Shown here piece by piece: positions 20,756 to 30,542 of a DNA stretch of 31,992 nucleotides. The notes beneath the pieces were generated by a model. It saw nothing but the letters and a program-made list of their open reading frames with translations. It did no database searches and had not been told where the DNA came from. The stretch is from Isoetes engelmannii. Its lineage: Eukaryota; Streptophyta; Lycopodiopsida; Isoetales; Isoetaceae. The position numbers and the translations under genes were made by a program. How positions within the stretch are numbered: position 1 is the stretch's first letter; each line of letters starts with the position of its first letter. The stretch spans positions 1 to 31,992 of the forward strand of contig JAANSK020279268.1 in assembly GCA_011763485.2 (NCBI GenBank). The letters are read 5' to 3'.

Positions 20756-20759
20756 CCTA

Positions 20760-21770
20760 GTTAGTCATGGTTGAAACCTTGATGGTTCACCCTTGGTCAA
20801 ACCTGCAGTCAGACTTCCAAGTCAACACTGGTCTAACATCAGCGCCCTGGTCAACCCTCTACCAAATCCCTGGTCAATCCCCAGTCAAAACCTTGGCCAA
20901 CCCTCAGTCGAACCCATGGTCAAACACCAAGTCAACGATCAGTTAAAACTCCCGGTTAACCTTTGGTTAAATACCTGGTCAATCCTTGGTCACCGCTCAG
21001 TCAAACTTCTCGATCAACTATTGGTCAAACCTTTCGTCAACCCTCGGTCAAACCCCTCAGTCAACCCCCACTCAAACCCCTTGTCAACCCTCGTGAAACC
21101 CTCGGTCAATCTTCGATCAAAATCCTTAATCAACCCTCAGTCAACCCTTCAAATCCTTTGCGAAACTTCTCGATCAAACATTGGTCAAACATCCCATCTA
21201 CCTTGAGTCAAACCACCAGTCCACCCCCTGTCTGTCAACCCTTGGTCAAACTCTTGGTGAACCCGAAGTCAAAACCTAGAATCAACTTTTGGTCAACCTT
21301 TGGCCAGACTTCTGGTCAAACAGTCAAGCTTTGGTCAAATCATTAGTCAACCCTTGGGCAACCCTCGGTTAAAACCTGGTCAAACCGACGGCGACCCCCG
21401 GTGATCCCTCGTTCAAACTCCCAGTCAACCCTCTGGGTCAAGGCTCGGTTAACCCTTGGTCAACACTCGGCCAAACTGCCGGTCAACTATCAAACCGAGG
21501 GGTTTACTGAAGGTTGCATGACACTTTGACCAAATGTTGACTAAGATTTGATCAAGAGTTGACCTGGCAATTTTGATCGAGGGGTGACTAGAGCTTAACC
21601 AACGGTTGATTGGGGGTTTGACAAAGTCTTGATCAGGGGTTTGATTGAGGGTTGAGCAGATCCCATCCTTGGTCAATCACCGGACAAATCCTAGTCAAAC
21701 ACTCATGGAGCTTGCAGTGATGAAGTCAAACCATCGGTCAACCCTTGGTCAAACTGCCGGTCAAACCATC
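20760..21770. repeat. Degenerate GGTCAA(A/C)CC satellite with an inverted segment
   Basis: Dozens of copies of the word GGTCAA or GTCAAC, spaced roughly 10-22 bp, run from 20760 to 21480. From about 21510 to 21660 the words appear in the opposite orientation (TTGACC, GTTGAC, TTTGATC), and the forward orientation resumes at about 21665. TTGAC is the core of the plant W-box, but the density and length indicate a degenerate satellite. The long Asn/Pro/Ser frames across it are repeat artefacts. Confidence 0.8.
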
Positions 21771-22730
21771 TCAATGCAGTAAATGCCTAGGCAGCCCTTG
21801 AATAGTTGCACATTTTTGTCGATTCCCCTTGATCCCTGAAATCCTCTCAAGATTTTTCAACATTCTCTCGTGCGGGTCCTACCACCACGAGAAGCATCGA
21901 AAGGGGGTCTTTGAAGCCACCGATCCACGCGCTATGATCCGACCTACCGACTGCAAGTTACGGGTCTTTGAAGCCGGATCTCAAGAATGAACCTTCCTAG
22001 AAAGTCAAGTAATACATCACCCTCCTTTCTATTTATGAGGGTGCCACCTCGCCTCCTTTAAGAAATTTTCTTTCACCGACTTTCACATTTATTCTACGAT
22101 CTAGATTTCACCTCCCTCAATCCAATGGTTTTTTAGATGGGGTGGGGTATGTCCATGCATAACCCATGCATGCCCCCATCCAAAAGCCGATGGCTTATGG
22201 CATTGTAGGGTCCATTCAAGCAAGAGAGTGAAATTGCCATGCCCTTCAGTTGGCACTTCGCTCTCATGTTCTTAAAAAGGGAGACAATCCCATTAGGGAT
22301 ATATCTTATACCTTCATAAAGTGCTCAGTGTTCTCATTCATCCACATTCAAGAGTGTAAATGCGTCTAAAAATATCAAATGGGTCTCCATGTAGGCCAAC
22401 ACACGCTCCATGACAATTATAATGTATTGTCAAAAACCACTTTTGTTGAAGACAATCTGACTTGAGGTGGAAATGGGAAGTAGGAAAAGGTTGGTTTTTC
22501 ATGCAAAATGATATGTGTCAATAATATGAGAGAAGGAAGATAGCTCGAGTGGTTGAAATGCAATGGTATGGAATAAGAAAAAGGTACAAGAGTTTGGCAG
22601 ATCGTCCAACATTATAGGTGCGAAGCACAAATCAAAGAGGTTTGGATGGTTAACTAACTACATGTAATATGAACAATAGGAGGGAACTGAGTATAAATGG
22701 GAACACTTGTGGTGAAGAGGAAGAAACCAT
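21771..22730. other. No gene seen
   Basis: Non-coding by inspection. The word GGGTCTTTGAAGCC occurs at about 21906 and 21962, a small local duplication. Confidence 0.5.
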
Positions 22731-22731
22731 A

Positions 22732-23026
22732 AGATACGGAGGCTATTTGGGTACCTAAGAGGTTATTAAGTGAAGCTTGTACTAAAGACTGTGTTGCAAA
22801 AGCATCCTCAAAGTTTGGCTCATCTCCAACGTCTAGTCCACATGCAAGAACCGAAGGTGGGCATTGGGCAGGTTTGGTTGTAGTTGGATGCATATTGGTT
22901 TTAGCCATCATAGTGTTCAGAGCGTACATATTTTCCAGCAAAAAGTGGAAAAGTTACAAGAAGTCAAAGAATTTCAATGCCAATACTTCTAATGATGTGC
23001 CTCTTCCATCTTCCCTCCTCTTTCAG
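22732..23026 (+). CDS. Exon-like segment with a transmembrane helix
   Basis: Open in one frame from a stop near 22729 to a good donor CAG/GTGATC at 23027. The translation reads RLLSEACTKDCVAKASSKFG, a Ser/Thr/Pro-rich stretch, GGHWAG, a hydrophobic helix LVVVGCILVLAIIVF (about 22871-22915), then a basic cytoplasmic-like SSKKWKSYKKSKN. This is the topology of the C-terminal end of a type I membrane protein: an extracellular Cys-containing part, one helix and a short basic tail. I found no partner exons upstream or downstream, so it may be an isolated pseudogenic exon. The antisense frame 22654-22941 is its shadow. Confidence 0.4.
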
Positions 23027-23414
23027 GTGATCTTGAGGCTAAACTACCACACAATAAGGTCAATCCTTCAGCATGTTGCCTCATGTAATAAGCAACAAGT
23101 CTTGCCGTTAGATTGCCATAATGAAGCCTCATGAAACTGTGAAATACCATTCTAAGTTTGAGCAAATTGCATTCTATGTATTTTGTCTTATGTATTTGCC
23201 TCCTACTCTGAGAAGCATGATAAGGTAAGAACTGGGTGGTCTATTGGTTTGGTGCAACAATTATTGTGGATGATTTACCTTTCAATCCTTGGATTGGCTT
23301 TTTTCCTTTCCTTTCTTTTATGGATATTTTTTGTTTTATTTGGACATGTTGCCCTCATTTTGCATCGTTTAAACTAATATCTTGTCTTTATGTGTGACTA
23401 GTGGATACTTTTAA
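23027..23414. other. No confident gene
   Basis: AT-rich; the frame 23183-23377 is hydrophobic and T-rich with no domain. It may be the intron after the exon-like segment. Confidence 0.4.
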
Positions 23415-23847
23415 CCCAAATACCCTTATGTTTTGCTTAAATTGCTGAAACGCCCCTAGTTTTGGGGTTATTTTTATTGAAACGACCGTAACTTCTTTTC
23501 CATGATCCAAATGAAAATGTTTCCTTCATATGCATTGTAGAGGAGGGTGAGATCTTTCCATCAAGGTTAAGATCACCTGAACCGGAGTCCGAAATCTCAA
23601 GTTATGATCTCTTAAGTCCCTCCTAAATTTTTACAATTTTTCTCTGTACTAAAAACAACATAACTTGAGATTTCGGACTCCGGTTTAGGTGATCTTAACC
23701 TTGATAGAAATATCTCACCCTCTTCTACAATGCATCTGAAGGAAACATTTTTCTTTGGATCATGGAAAAAAAGTTACGATCGTTTCCATAAAAACCAAAA
23801 AACCAGGGGCATTTCAGCAATTTAAGCAAAACATAAGGGTATTTGGG
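23415..23847. repeat. 433-bp foldback element
   Basis: The left arm 23415-23606 and right arm 23659-23847 are about 190 bp each and roughly 90 percent identical in inverted orientation, around a 52-nt loop. The outer ends are CCCAAATACCC / GGGTATTTGGG. I saw no clear target-site duplication. It could be a MITE-type foldback or a young inverted duplication. Confidence 0.9.
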
Positions 23848-23950
23848 AGTTTTTCCCTTTAATTTATTTAGATAGTTGTTGTTGTCACATCAAGCATGTT
23901 ATCGGGCTAAGCTTGCATATTTGCACAACTAAGTCCATTATGTTCTCAGG

Positions 23951-24208
23951 AGGCGAGGAGATCACTCCCGCACAATAAATTTAATTGTGAAAGATCATGT
24001 TTTTATTGAGCGTAAACAACTTGGCTTGCTATATTGAAGTCCCCATTGCTAGATCACGGTTGGCCATATTCAAGCCTTCTCAGGCGAGGAGATCACTCCC
24101 GCACAATAAATTTAATTGTGAAAGATCATGTTTTTATTGAGCATAAACAACTTGGCTTGCTATATTGAAGTCCCCATTGCTAGATCACGGTTGGCCATAT
24201 TCAAGCCT
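23951..24208. repeat. 131-bp tandem duplication
   Basis: 23951-24081 and 24082-24208 are consecutive copies differing at only one seen position (gcgtaa versus gcataa). Each contains the near-palindrome CACAATAAATTTAATTGTG. Confidence 0.9.
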
Positions 24209-25847
24209 ATGACCTCGGTGTACAACTTAAAGGTCCTACTGGGCTATATCCAAAAACAACAATATGCTTTATTTACAATCTTCTGTGTTTTGTTTTGGGA
24301 CAACCTTTTCATTGTTCAAATTCATTTCATATTGGATTTTCCATATGCATGGCCAATTTTTAGAAAGGAACATAGAAGACCTTGGAAATGTTTTGGAAAT
24401 GTTTTAGAAAGAATAACTTAATTCAAATATCCTTTTACAGAAAAGGAAGCTCGACATTACTAGGAAAAATTCGGTGACCTATTAAGAATAGGTTTTTGTT
24501 GATTTGTTCTTTTAATTGTTGTAGCTTGTATATCCCATGCAAGAAATTAGTTCTTTTTGTTGTTTAGAAAGAATTGTTGCATAATTTGTATAGCTACCAT
24601 GATGCAAGACACAGGTCGAAAAACTAATCTTCAGCACATTGCTTAAATTTAAGCTAGCAATAATACACATCTTGAGCCAGCTATTTAAAATGTGAGGTTA
24701 ATTGTTGAGGTTCTAGTCAAGTACATCCACGTATTTATTAAATTTTTATTATGCATGGACAAAATAGAAGAGCTTCCTTTGATAGTTATGGACTGTTTAC
24801 CATCAAACACAAGACTATCTAGAATGATCCACTTTTTCCAAATAACTTGTCACCCATTTATTAGAAGCTTGTTTCTTCCCGTCATAAATATTTACAATAA
24901 CCAATTTATCTAGTAAGATAAAGCTCTATTGGAAAGTTCTCTACAATCCAATATACGCAGATCCCTGTCAAGATCTGCAAGCTGCAAATAACATGTTTTC
25001 TCCTCTTTGCACATCCTGCTCAAATTTGTAACATTCACAATTTGAACATAACCTATAAACATTCATAAAGCTAGCTCAACCACATTTCTTAATCGCCAGA
25101 TATAGATGTGTTTTAGTGGACAGCTTTCTGCCTTCTCAGTATTAAAGTAGTTGAAGCTCGATTGTCCCTTAAAAAAGCTAGATCACAAATAGCAAATTTA
25201 GCACAACTCAATTTAACACCATTAGTTCATGTTTTCCAAGACAAAATCTCAACTTAATGAATATCCTTAGCATTTGTGCCTAAGAAAATCAAGGTCTAAT
25301 CCTTTTCGTAAGATTGGCTCCCAATGCATTAGAAGCCAACAAGCGTCTATTTAAATGTCCATCTATCTCTCTATCTTGCTTCATGACCATTTCAATTCAG
25401 TTCTTTATTTGTCAACTTCTACGAAAGATCATAACTGGGTTTGGGCTTAAACCATACTGGCAATTCTTCATTAAAGGTTATAAAGGCTGGAATTAAATGT
25501 AGGCAAAGATAGATGCCCAATCAAATCAATGATACAAATCAAGTACATGCGAAGTCTGAATCTAGCTATTGAGCAGTTACAAACTTGGACCATAACCAGC
25601 AGATCCAAGACATAGAAGAAATGACTATGAACCAGGAAGCACATAGTAAGAATCAAGAAAATTTTGTTCTTCATACAACTTTACAATAGTATAGTGTCCT
25701 ATAAAAATACTCGTTTAGTTTGGGGAGAAAAATACGTGATCACCTGAAGAGGGAAACTTGCACCATGTTACCGTGACACTATCCAATTTATCCATAACCA
25801 AACACCTCCCTATGCTCTATTATTAAAATATATCATGTTACACCTGC
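24209..25847. other. No gene seen
   Basis: AT-rich spacer. Several short frames (24128-24421, 24692-24913, 25314-25496) show no domain or codon signal. Confidence 0.5.
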
Positions 25848-26354
25848 CTAGAATCGATAGAATACCTGGTCAGTAAGAACTTGAGCAGACCAGCAATAAG
25901 CCAATCTTTCTCTTATAGAAGACCTTAATAATATCGATAACCTGCATAATGCTTGCACCTTCACGGCCAAATCCACTTCCAGCACTGGCAAAAATAATAA
26001 ATACATATTCTTTCTTATTAAATAATGAGAAGTTAAACCATAACCATGGAACTTTGTTGAATTCTCTTGACAAACAAGCACCGTAAGACAGCCACGGGCC
26101 AAGGCCAAACTTGCACAGATATAGGAGACATACTGATGGGTTCTGTCCGTTATTTGAAGAACTGGTTGAGAAGAAAGAACAAGGCATGAACTTGAACCGA
26201 GAGCCCACATCCAAAATGTCCATATCGGAAGAGCAGGATCATTCGTATCAACAATGTCGCTACACGCAATAATACCTGGCTTTGAATATGATTGTTTTAT
26301 TCTATCACAATTTGAAGGAACTACATAAACCAAGACGAAATCTCCAAAGAACAT
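25848..26354 (-). pseudogene. Weak coding-like minus-strand segment
   Basis: Minus strand. One frame ends in a protein-like run (LLRSSIRERLAYCWSAQVLT then DQ) followed by a donor-like GTATTC near 25865. Another frame over the same bases gives GSGFGREGASIMQ. The two frames cannot both be real and the rest is unconvincing. It may be a remnant of exons of an unknown gene. Confidence 0.2.
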
Positions 26355-26557
26355 AAAGATTGCTTAGCTTTTGTATTCAAATTTATACTTACAAAGATTG
26401 CCAGAGACAAAATCACTTACCAGCTTGCTTAGAGGTAGTGTTAGCAAAGAGAAGAACTGCAAACAATTTAGTTTTTTTAAATTAATTAAAAGAAAGCAAA
26501 TTATGGCAAGTTTAATCGTGATCTTACTCCATAAGGGTTAGGAGAGCCTTTTCTACT

Positions 26558-26878
26558 GGGTGAGAGCACACTAGGGTGTGCCAAAAAAAGTTCCCATTAG
26601 AACCCCAAAAGTACCCAAAAAGGTACCCAGCACTAGGTACTGGGAACTTGAATAAATGACTCAATAATCAACAAGTTAAGAATTGGTTCACTCGTTTTAG
26701 TCCTTACTAGTATTGTTATCATCTTAATACTACAAATTGACATGTGCTTGACTTTTATTTCGAACTCCTTTTATTGATTTTGATGGAAAGAAAAAACAGA
26801 GAATACCAGTACTAAAAGTACCCTGTGTAAGTACTTTGGGGGGTTACAAAAGTGGCACACCCTAGTGTGCTCTCACCC
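26558..26878. mobile_element. MITE with 26-bp perfect terminal inverted repeats
   Basis: The left TIR 26558-26583 (GGGTGAGAGCACACTAGGG then TGTGCCA) is exactly inverted at 26853-26878. It is flanked by TACT at 26554-26557 and 26879-26882, a 4-bp target-site duplication. The 321-bp body is non-coding, with subterminal GTAC/GGTACC words also in inverted arrangement. The TIR does not clearly match a superfamily signature that I can name. Confidence 0.9.
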
Positions 26879-27255
26879 TACTGTCAGTACACCAATAGAT
26901 GTGTACAGTCCAGCAAAAGCATGACTAACAAGATTATATGCCTTCCCTGTACCTAGTTCGGCCTGTAGGGAATAGAGATCCGTTAAAACATATGCAGCAG
27001 GGGTGTCTTAGGACAACTTGTATAATGAGTTGAAGCCGTCTAAAGCTACATAGAATCAAATAGACTAAGTCTACGGTACTGCATCAGCATAGATATAGCA
27101 CACAGAAAAGAAAGATTTGGAGAATATAAACAAAGTGAAAGCACTTATTAGCATTAGTCTACTAACCAATAGGGACCGCCCAATATTCAGCAAACATACG
27201 AACACCCGTTGGAAAAGGCAGTCATTCAAATAAGTTTATGTGGACTATAAAAAGC
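26879..27255. other. No gene seen
   Basis: AT-rich spacer between the MITE and the LINE fragment. Confidence 0.5.
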
Positions 27256-27263
27256 AAAACCTT

Positions 27264-28401
27264 TGAAGAGAAGAAGAAGAATAAGAAGTGTATTAACGTC
27301 ACAGTGACCCCAAGGATGTCATGACAATTACAATAGTGCGACCACAGCATCAGCACCACAATTTTGTTTTACATTTTTGGGCGACTGAATTTCAGTCTCG
27401 GTTATTAAGGAAATGATAAAAAACCCAGCTCATCATAATGTGAATGGGAAAAAATCATTTCTTTAAACCCCGAATACCCGACATAGTCTACAACGATTAC
27501 ATGCATACTTTCAGTAAGTGTTTCATAACATTAGATCAGACTTTCGCCTAGTTTCTTGTATTTGACTTCATGTTCCTCAAGTATTTCCTTAACTGCCATC
27601 GCCGCCCATCTTGCACTGTTGGCATCCGACGTCCCTTCCCCTACCGAGCCATTCCAATTCACTTTTCCCTCAATCCAGTATATGCCGTACATCTCCCCCA
27701 TACATGGTCCTCATCCTCAATTTCCTTCAAGTCACACAGCTTACAAATCCTTAGTTCTCTTGGTGTAACCGGTCTCGTCCATCTGCCTGTTTCTATCCTT
27801 AGTCTATGATTCCCGGTGCGGAATCTACACAAGATGATTCTTGTTGCTTTTGTTTGGCTGCAGTCCGAGTACACAGGTATCCCCATTACCCCTTCCCTAT
27901 TCATGGCTTGCCTATATAGATTCAACTTCGTATCCGGTTGCCCTCCCAGCCAATTTTTCATCAATTCCTCCCTGATCTGCAATTTTGTGCCCCTATTTAC
28001 ACCCGTAATTACTTTGTCCCATAAATTACAGTCAAATTTTTCTGCCCAATCCTCCAAATCCGCAATCCACCCCCCTTCACCTCTATCAGCCATTCCCTTT
28101 GACACCTCTATTGCCTTGTACACTAATTTGGTCTTGGACTGATCCCCTTTATTTCTGACAAGAAATGACACTGCTCTTTCAAGGCCAATTATTTCAAATG
28201 GCACTAACCCTGTTTCCAGCAGGAGTATTGACGCTGGCGTCGAACTCTTCACTCCTAATTCTTTGCATTGGAAGTGCTTTATTAATTTTTCCGCCTTTGC
28301 CCATCCCGTGGCTGCTGTACTACACCCCCATACCTCCACTCCATATGAAGATGAATTTGAGGCATTTTAGGTCTGGGAGTGCATAATGTAGCAACCGGGA
28401 A
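27264..28401 (-). mobile_element. 5'-truncated LINE fragment (RT C-terminus)
   Basis: Minus strand. The coding remnant 28350-27533 starts inside the RT thumb region (YGVEVWG near 28345), continues with ILLLETGLVPFEIIGL, and reaches the zinc knuckle CKLCDLKEIEDEDHVWGRC near 27740-27690. A frameshift near 27665 is followed by a second frame (SARWAAMAVKEILEEHEVKY) ending near 27533. The 3' UTR has an inverted repeat GACTGAA/TTCAGTC (27383-27397) and ends in a TTC-rich tail (27265-27285). AAAACCTT at 27256-27263 and 28402-28409 is a plausible 8-bp target-site duplication. It shares FRTGxHxLRIExGRW and the CCHC pattern with the LINE at 13811-18712, but is a distinct family. Confidence 0.8.
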
Positions 28402-28834
28402 AAAACCTTAGTGGGAAATTCAATGGACCTTAACATCCTTGTCCTCGTCATTTAGGGCCAGGATGCGATCTTGACCATACACCGCAGGAGTGTTATATCC
28501 AGTAGCACTCTTGGACGAAGCAATTATAAGCGCCGAAAAATTGTTATGGCCATAACAGCCTGTCAACTTGTACGTTATGTTCATAACGCTCATATCTATG
28601 CCACGTGTGCAGGATATCTCATTTCTTCCAATTTTTGTACGCACAAGGCTTCGCCATAGCCAGAGCTTCAAGGTCCCATTCTGCATATTATCATGTGGCG
28701 ATCAAGCTCTTCTTTGCAGATTTGAAGGCGCAATAGTCTTATGGCGGGTTCACATGGCGAAAAAGTCTGCTGCGAAATTCCTGCTGCTCGGCGCCAGCTG
28801 CGCCGCTGGCGTCTATTGCGTTCACATGGGTTCT

Positions 28835-28865
28835 GCCAAGATTAGCAGCCACCACTAATCTTGGC
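28835..28865. repeat. Perfect 11-bp inverted repeat
   Basis: GCCAAGATTAG / CTAATCTTGGC arms around a 9-nt loop (28846-28854). It could be a hairpin or a terminator-like fold; no run of T follows directly. Confidence 0.75.
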
Positions 28866-29029
28866 TTTTATTTCTGCTGTGAAACTGCGCAAGCTGCGTT
28901 GAAGGCCCAAAGCATGCCCAAATTTCAGCTTCAAGCAAAATGAAACAGCCTTCAAAAACCATCACACTTCAAATTAGATTCAAAAACGTTTCAAGCAATC
29001 GAGATTAGTTGAAGATTCCAGTCCAGATT

Positions 29030-29115
29030 AGTCGAGATTTTTTATTCCAGTCGAGATCAAGTCGAGATTTTTTATTCCAGGTTCCAGTCGAGATTACTCG
29101 AGATTTTTTATTCCA
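29030..29115. repeat. Short tandem repeat with TCGAGATTTTTTATTCCAG unit
   Basis: Three near-identical copies (about 29032, 29061 and 29098) of the 19-nt word, separated by AGTCGAGATCA-type spacers. The CTCGAG/GTCGAG words recall, but do not equal, the intron hairpin arms. Confidence 0.75.
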
Positions 29116-29171
29116 GTCCATTTTTTATTTCAAAAGTTTTCAGTCCATTCTGTGCCATTTTTAATTTCATA

Positions 29172-29545
29172 AGGATGGCTATTCTTACTATCGAGGGCTC
29201 CAATTCTGATCATGATTAGGAAGATCATGAGGATGACATGGATAGTGATCCAAACTGTTCATTTGATGAGGTTTTCGAAATCATTATGTCCTTGTGTGTT
29301 CATTTTTTGCTCCTCTTGATGCTCCAGCCAAGGACAAAACGGAGAGTACTGGATCTATCCCAGACAGATTACGTTTTGGAAGGTTAGCAGTACATTATGG
29401 CTATAATCTGGTATTTGTGGTGAACACAATTTTCGTTCCTTTCATAGAATGGGGGCTCATTCATTTGAGAAGTTGTTGCAATTGATCATTCCCCATATAC
29501 CAGAAGCTTATCCTGAGACAATGGTCAGAGAGCCTACAAGTACTC
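29172..29545 (+). pseudogene. PIF/Harbinger-like transposase scrap (tentative)
   Basis: A broken plus-strand reading frame. The best segment, at 29430-29530, reads FRSFHRMGAHSFEKLLQLII then PHIPEAYPE. It resembles the FRM...F..LL..L.P.L segment near the N-terminus of Harbinger transposases. Upstream is an acidic, stop-containing frame (29175-29285). It ends where the LINE leader starts, so the LINE may have inserted into it. Confidence 0.3.
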
Positions 29546-29798
29546 GGCGCAGGTGCTTAATCCTTGGCGCAGGTGCTAGAACCCTCTTCACAAAAACAGT
29601 CATAACTCAAGATTGGTAAGTCCGTTTTTGCTGAAATTTGGTGCGTTGGAAAGCTCTTCCGAATACCTTTCCGGTGATATATAGCATGACTAGTTTTAAG
29701 GCAGATTAAGGGCGAAAATCCGGCCGACTTTCGGCTCCTTAGATTTGATTGATTGATACAGATTGCTTCAGATTTGGTTGTTCGTACAGATTGCTGGG

Positions 29799-30542
29799 AT
29801 GTCCGCAAAACGCCCTTCCAAGAAGGGGGAATCTGAAGAGGATTCCAGCAGTAGTGGTCAGGAACTGGCCCAATTAATTCGTATTTTAACCTCTGAATTA
29901 GAGGCAGCTAGAGATGAAATCAAATCATTGAGAGAAGAAATGAAATCAGTGAAAGAAGAGGTGAAGAATTTGAAGCAAGGTGTGAATGAAGTCAAAACTA
30001 TTGTGGAAGATATTCAAGAGAATCAACAAGAGGAAGATCAAGAGGGGGATGTCGAAGATTTGAGTCAGGAGCAGGTGGTGGCCAAGATCACTTCTAATAT
30101 TGAAGTGCAGGTACAGAATCTATTTGCCCAGGAACAAGAGAGGATCACAGAACATGAAGAACGTGCTGCTAGAGCCAAGAATTTGATTGTAGCTGGAATA
30201 GAAGAAGACGATGGAGAAAGTATAACTGATGTGGTGGATGGTTTCTTCAAAAACACCATGCACATAGTAGATCCTGGTGTGGTGTATTGCCGCCGCCTTG
30301 GTAAAAAGATTGAAGGCAAAACACGGCCTATTTTAATCAAATTCACAGGTGTAGATGCACGAAATAGAGTTATTCAGTACAGAAGTAACTTGAAAGGTCA
30401 GAAAATATGGCTGAATGATGACCTGACAATCATGCAGCAAAAGGAAAGAAAGCAAATGCTTGTTGAGATGAAAAGGTTAAGGGATGAAGGCAAGAATGCA
30501 TATATTGTCAACAACAAGCTAGTGACTCGTAATAAGGCATAG
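29799..30542 (+). CDS. LINE ORF1 protein (coiled coil plus RRM-like)
   Basis: ATG at 29799 (MSAKRPSKKGESEED) is chosen because it begins the protein-like sequence; an alternative earlier start has a poor leader. There are 247 codons. A basic/Ser-rich N-terminus is followed by a strong coiled coil (about residues 20-75, repeated EEMKSVKEEVKNLKQ-type heptads), an acidic linker, then an L1-ORF1-type RNA-binding domain: AKNLIVAGIEEDD, a RPILIKF strand and KIWLNDDLTIMQQKERKQML. ORF1 proteins trimerise through the coil and package the LINE RNA in cytoplasmic particles. It ends at TAG 30540-30542. The frame is intact. Confidence 0.85.
   Translation: MSAKRPSKKGESEEDSSSSGQELAQLIRILTSELEAARDEIKSLREEMKSVKEEVKNLKQGVNEVKTIVEDIQENQQEEDQEGDVEDLSQEQVVAKITSNIEVQVQNLFAQEQERITEHEERAARAKNLIVAGIEEDDGESITDVVDGFFKNTMHIVDPGVVYCRRLGKKIEGKTRPILIKFTGVDARNRVIQYRSNLKGQKIWLNDDLTIMQQKERKQMLVEMKRLRDEGKNAYIVNNKLVTRNKA

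Larger units (their letters stand above)
28402..29165. other. Non-coding region with several palindromes and short repeats
   Basis: It contains TGTTATGG/CCATAACA (28542-28557), CGTTATG/CATAACG (28573-28588), an 11-bp inverted repeat (28835-28865) and a tandem TCGAG-containing repeat (29030-29115). A 34-codon frame 28754-28858 begins MAKKSAAKFLLLGASCAAG, with a short hydrophobic run; its stop lies in the hairpin arm. It is too short to call. Confidence 0.5.

Noticed and set aside
20793-21346. Frames of 127-137 codons with Asn/Pro/Ser repeats
   Set aside because: Products of the GTCAA satellite; two frames show the same pattern.
23951-24208. The 131-bp duplication as LTRs of a retroelement
   Set aside because: Copies are directly adjacent with no internal sequence, and lack TG...CA ends and a primer-binding site.
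27816-28386. Plus-strand frames over the LINE fragment
   Set aside because: Antisense of the RT C-terminal domain.
28754-28858. 34-codon peptide with a hydrophobic N-terminal part
   Set aside because: Too short, GC-palindromic DNA explains the frame, no further support.
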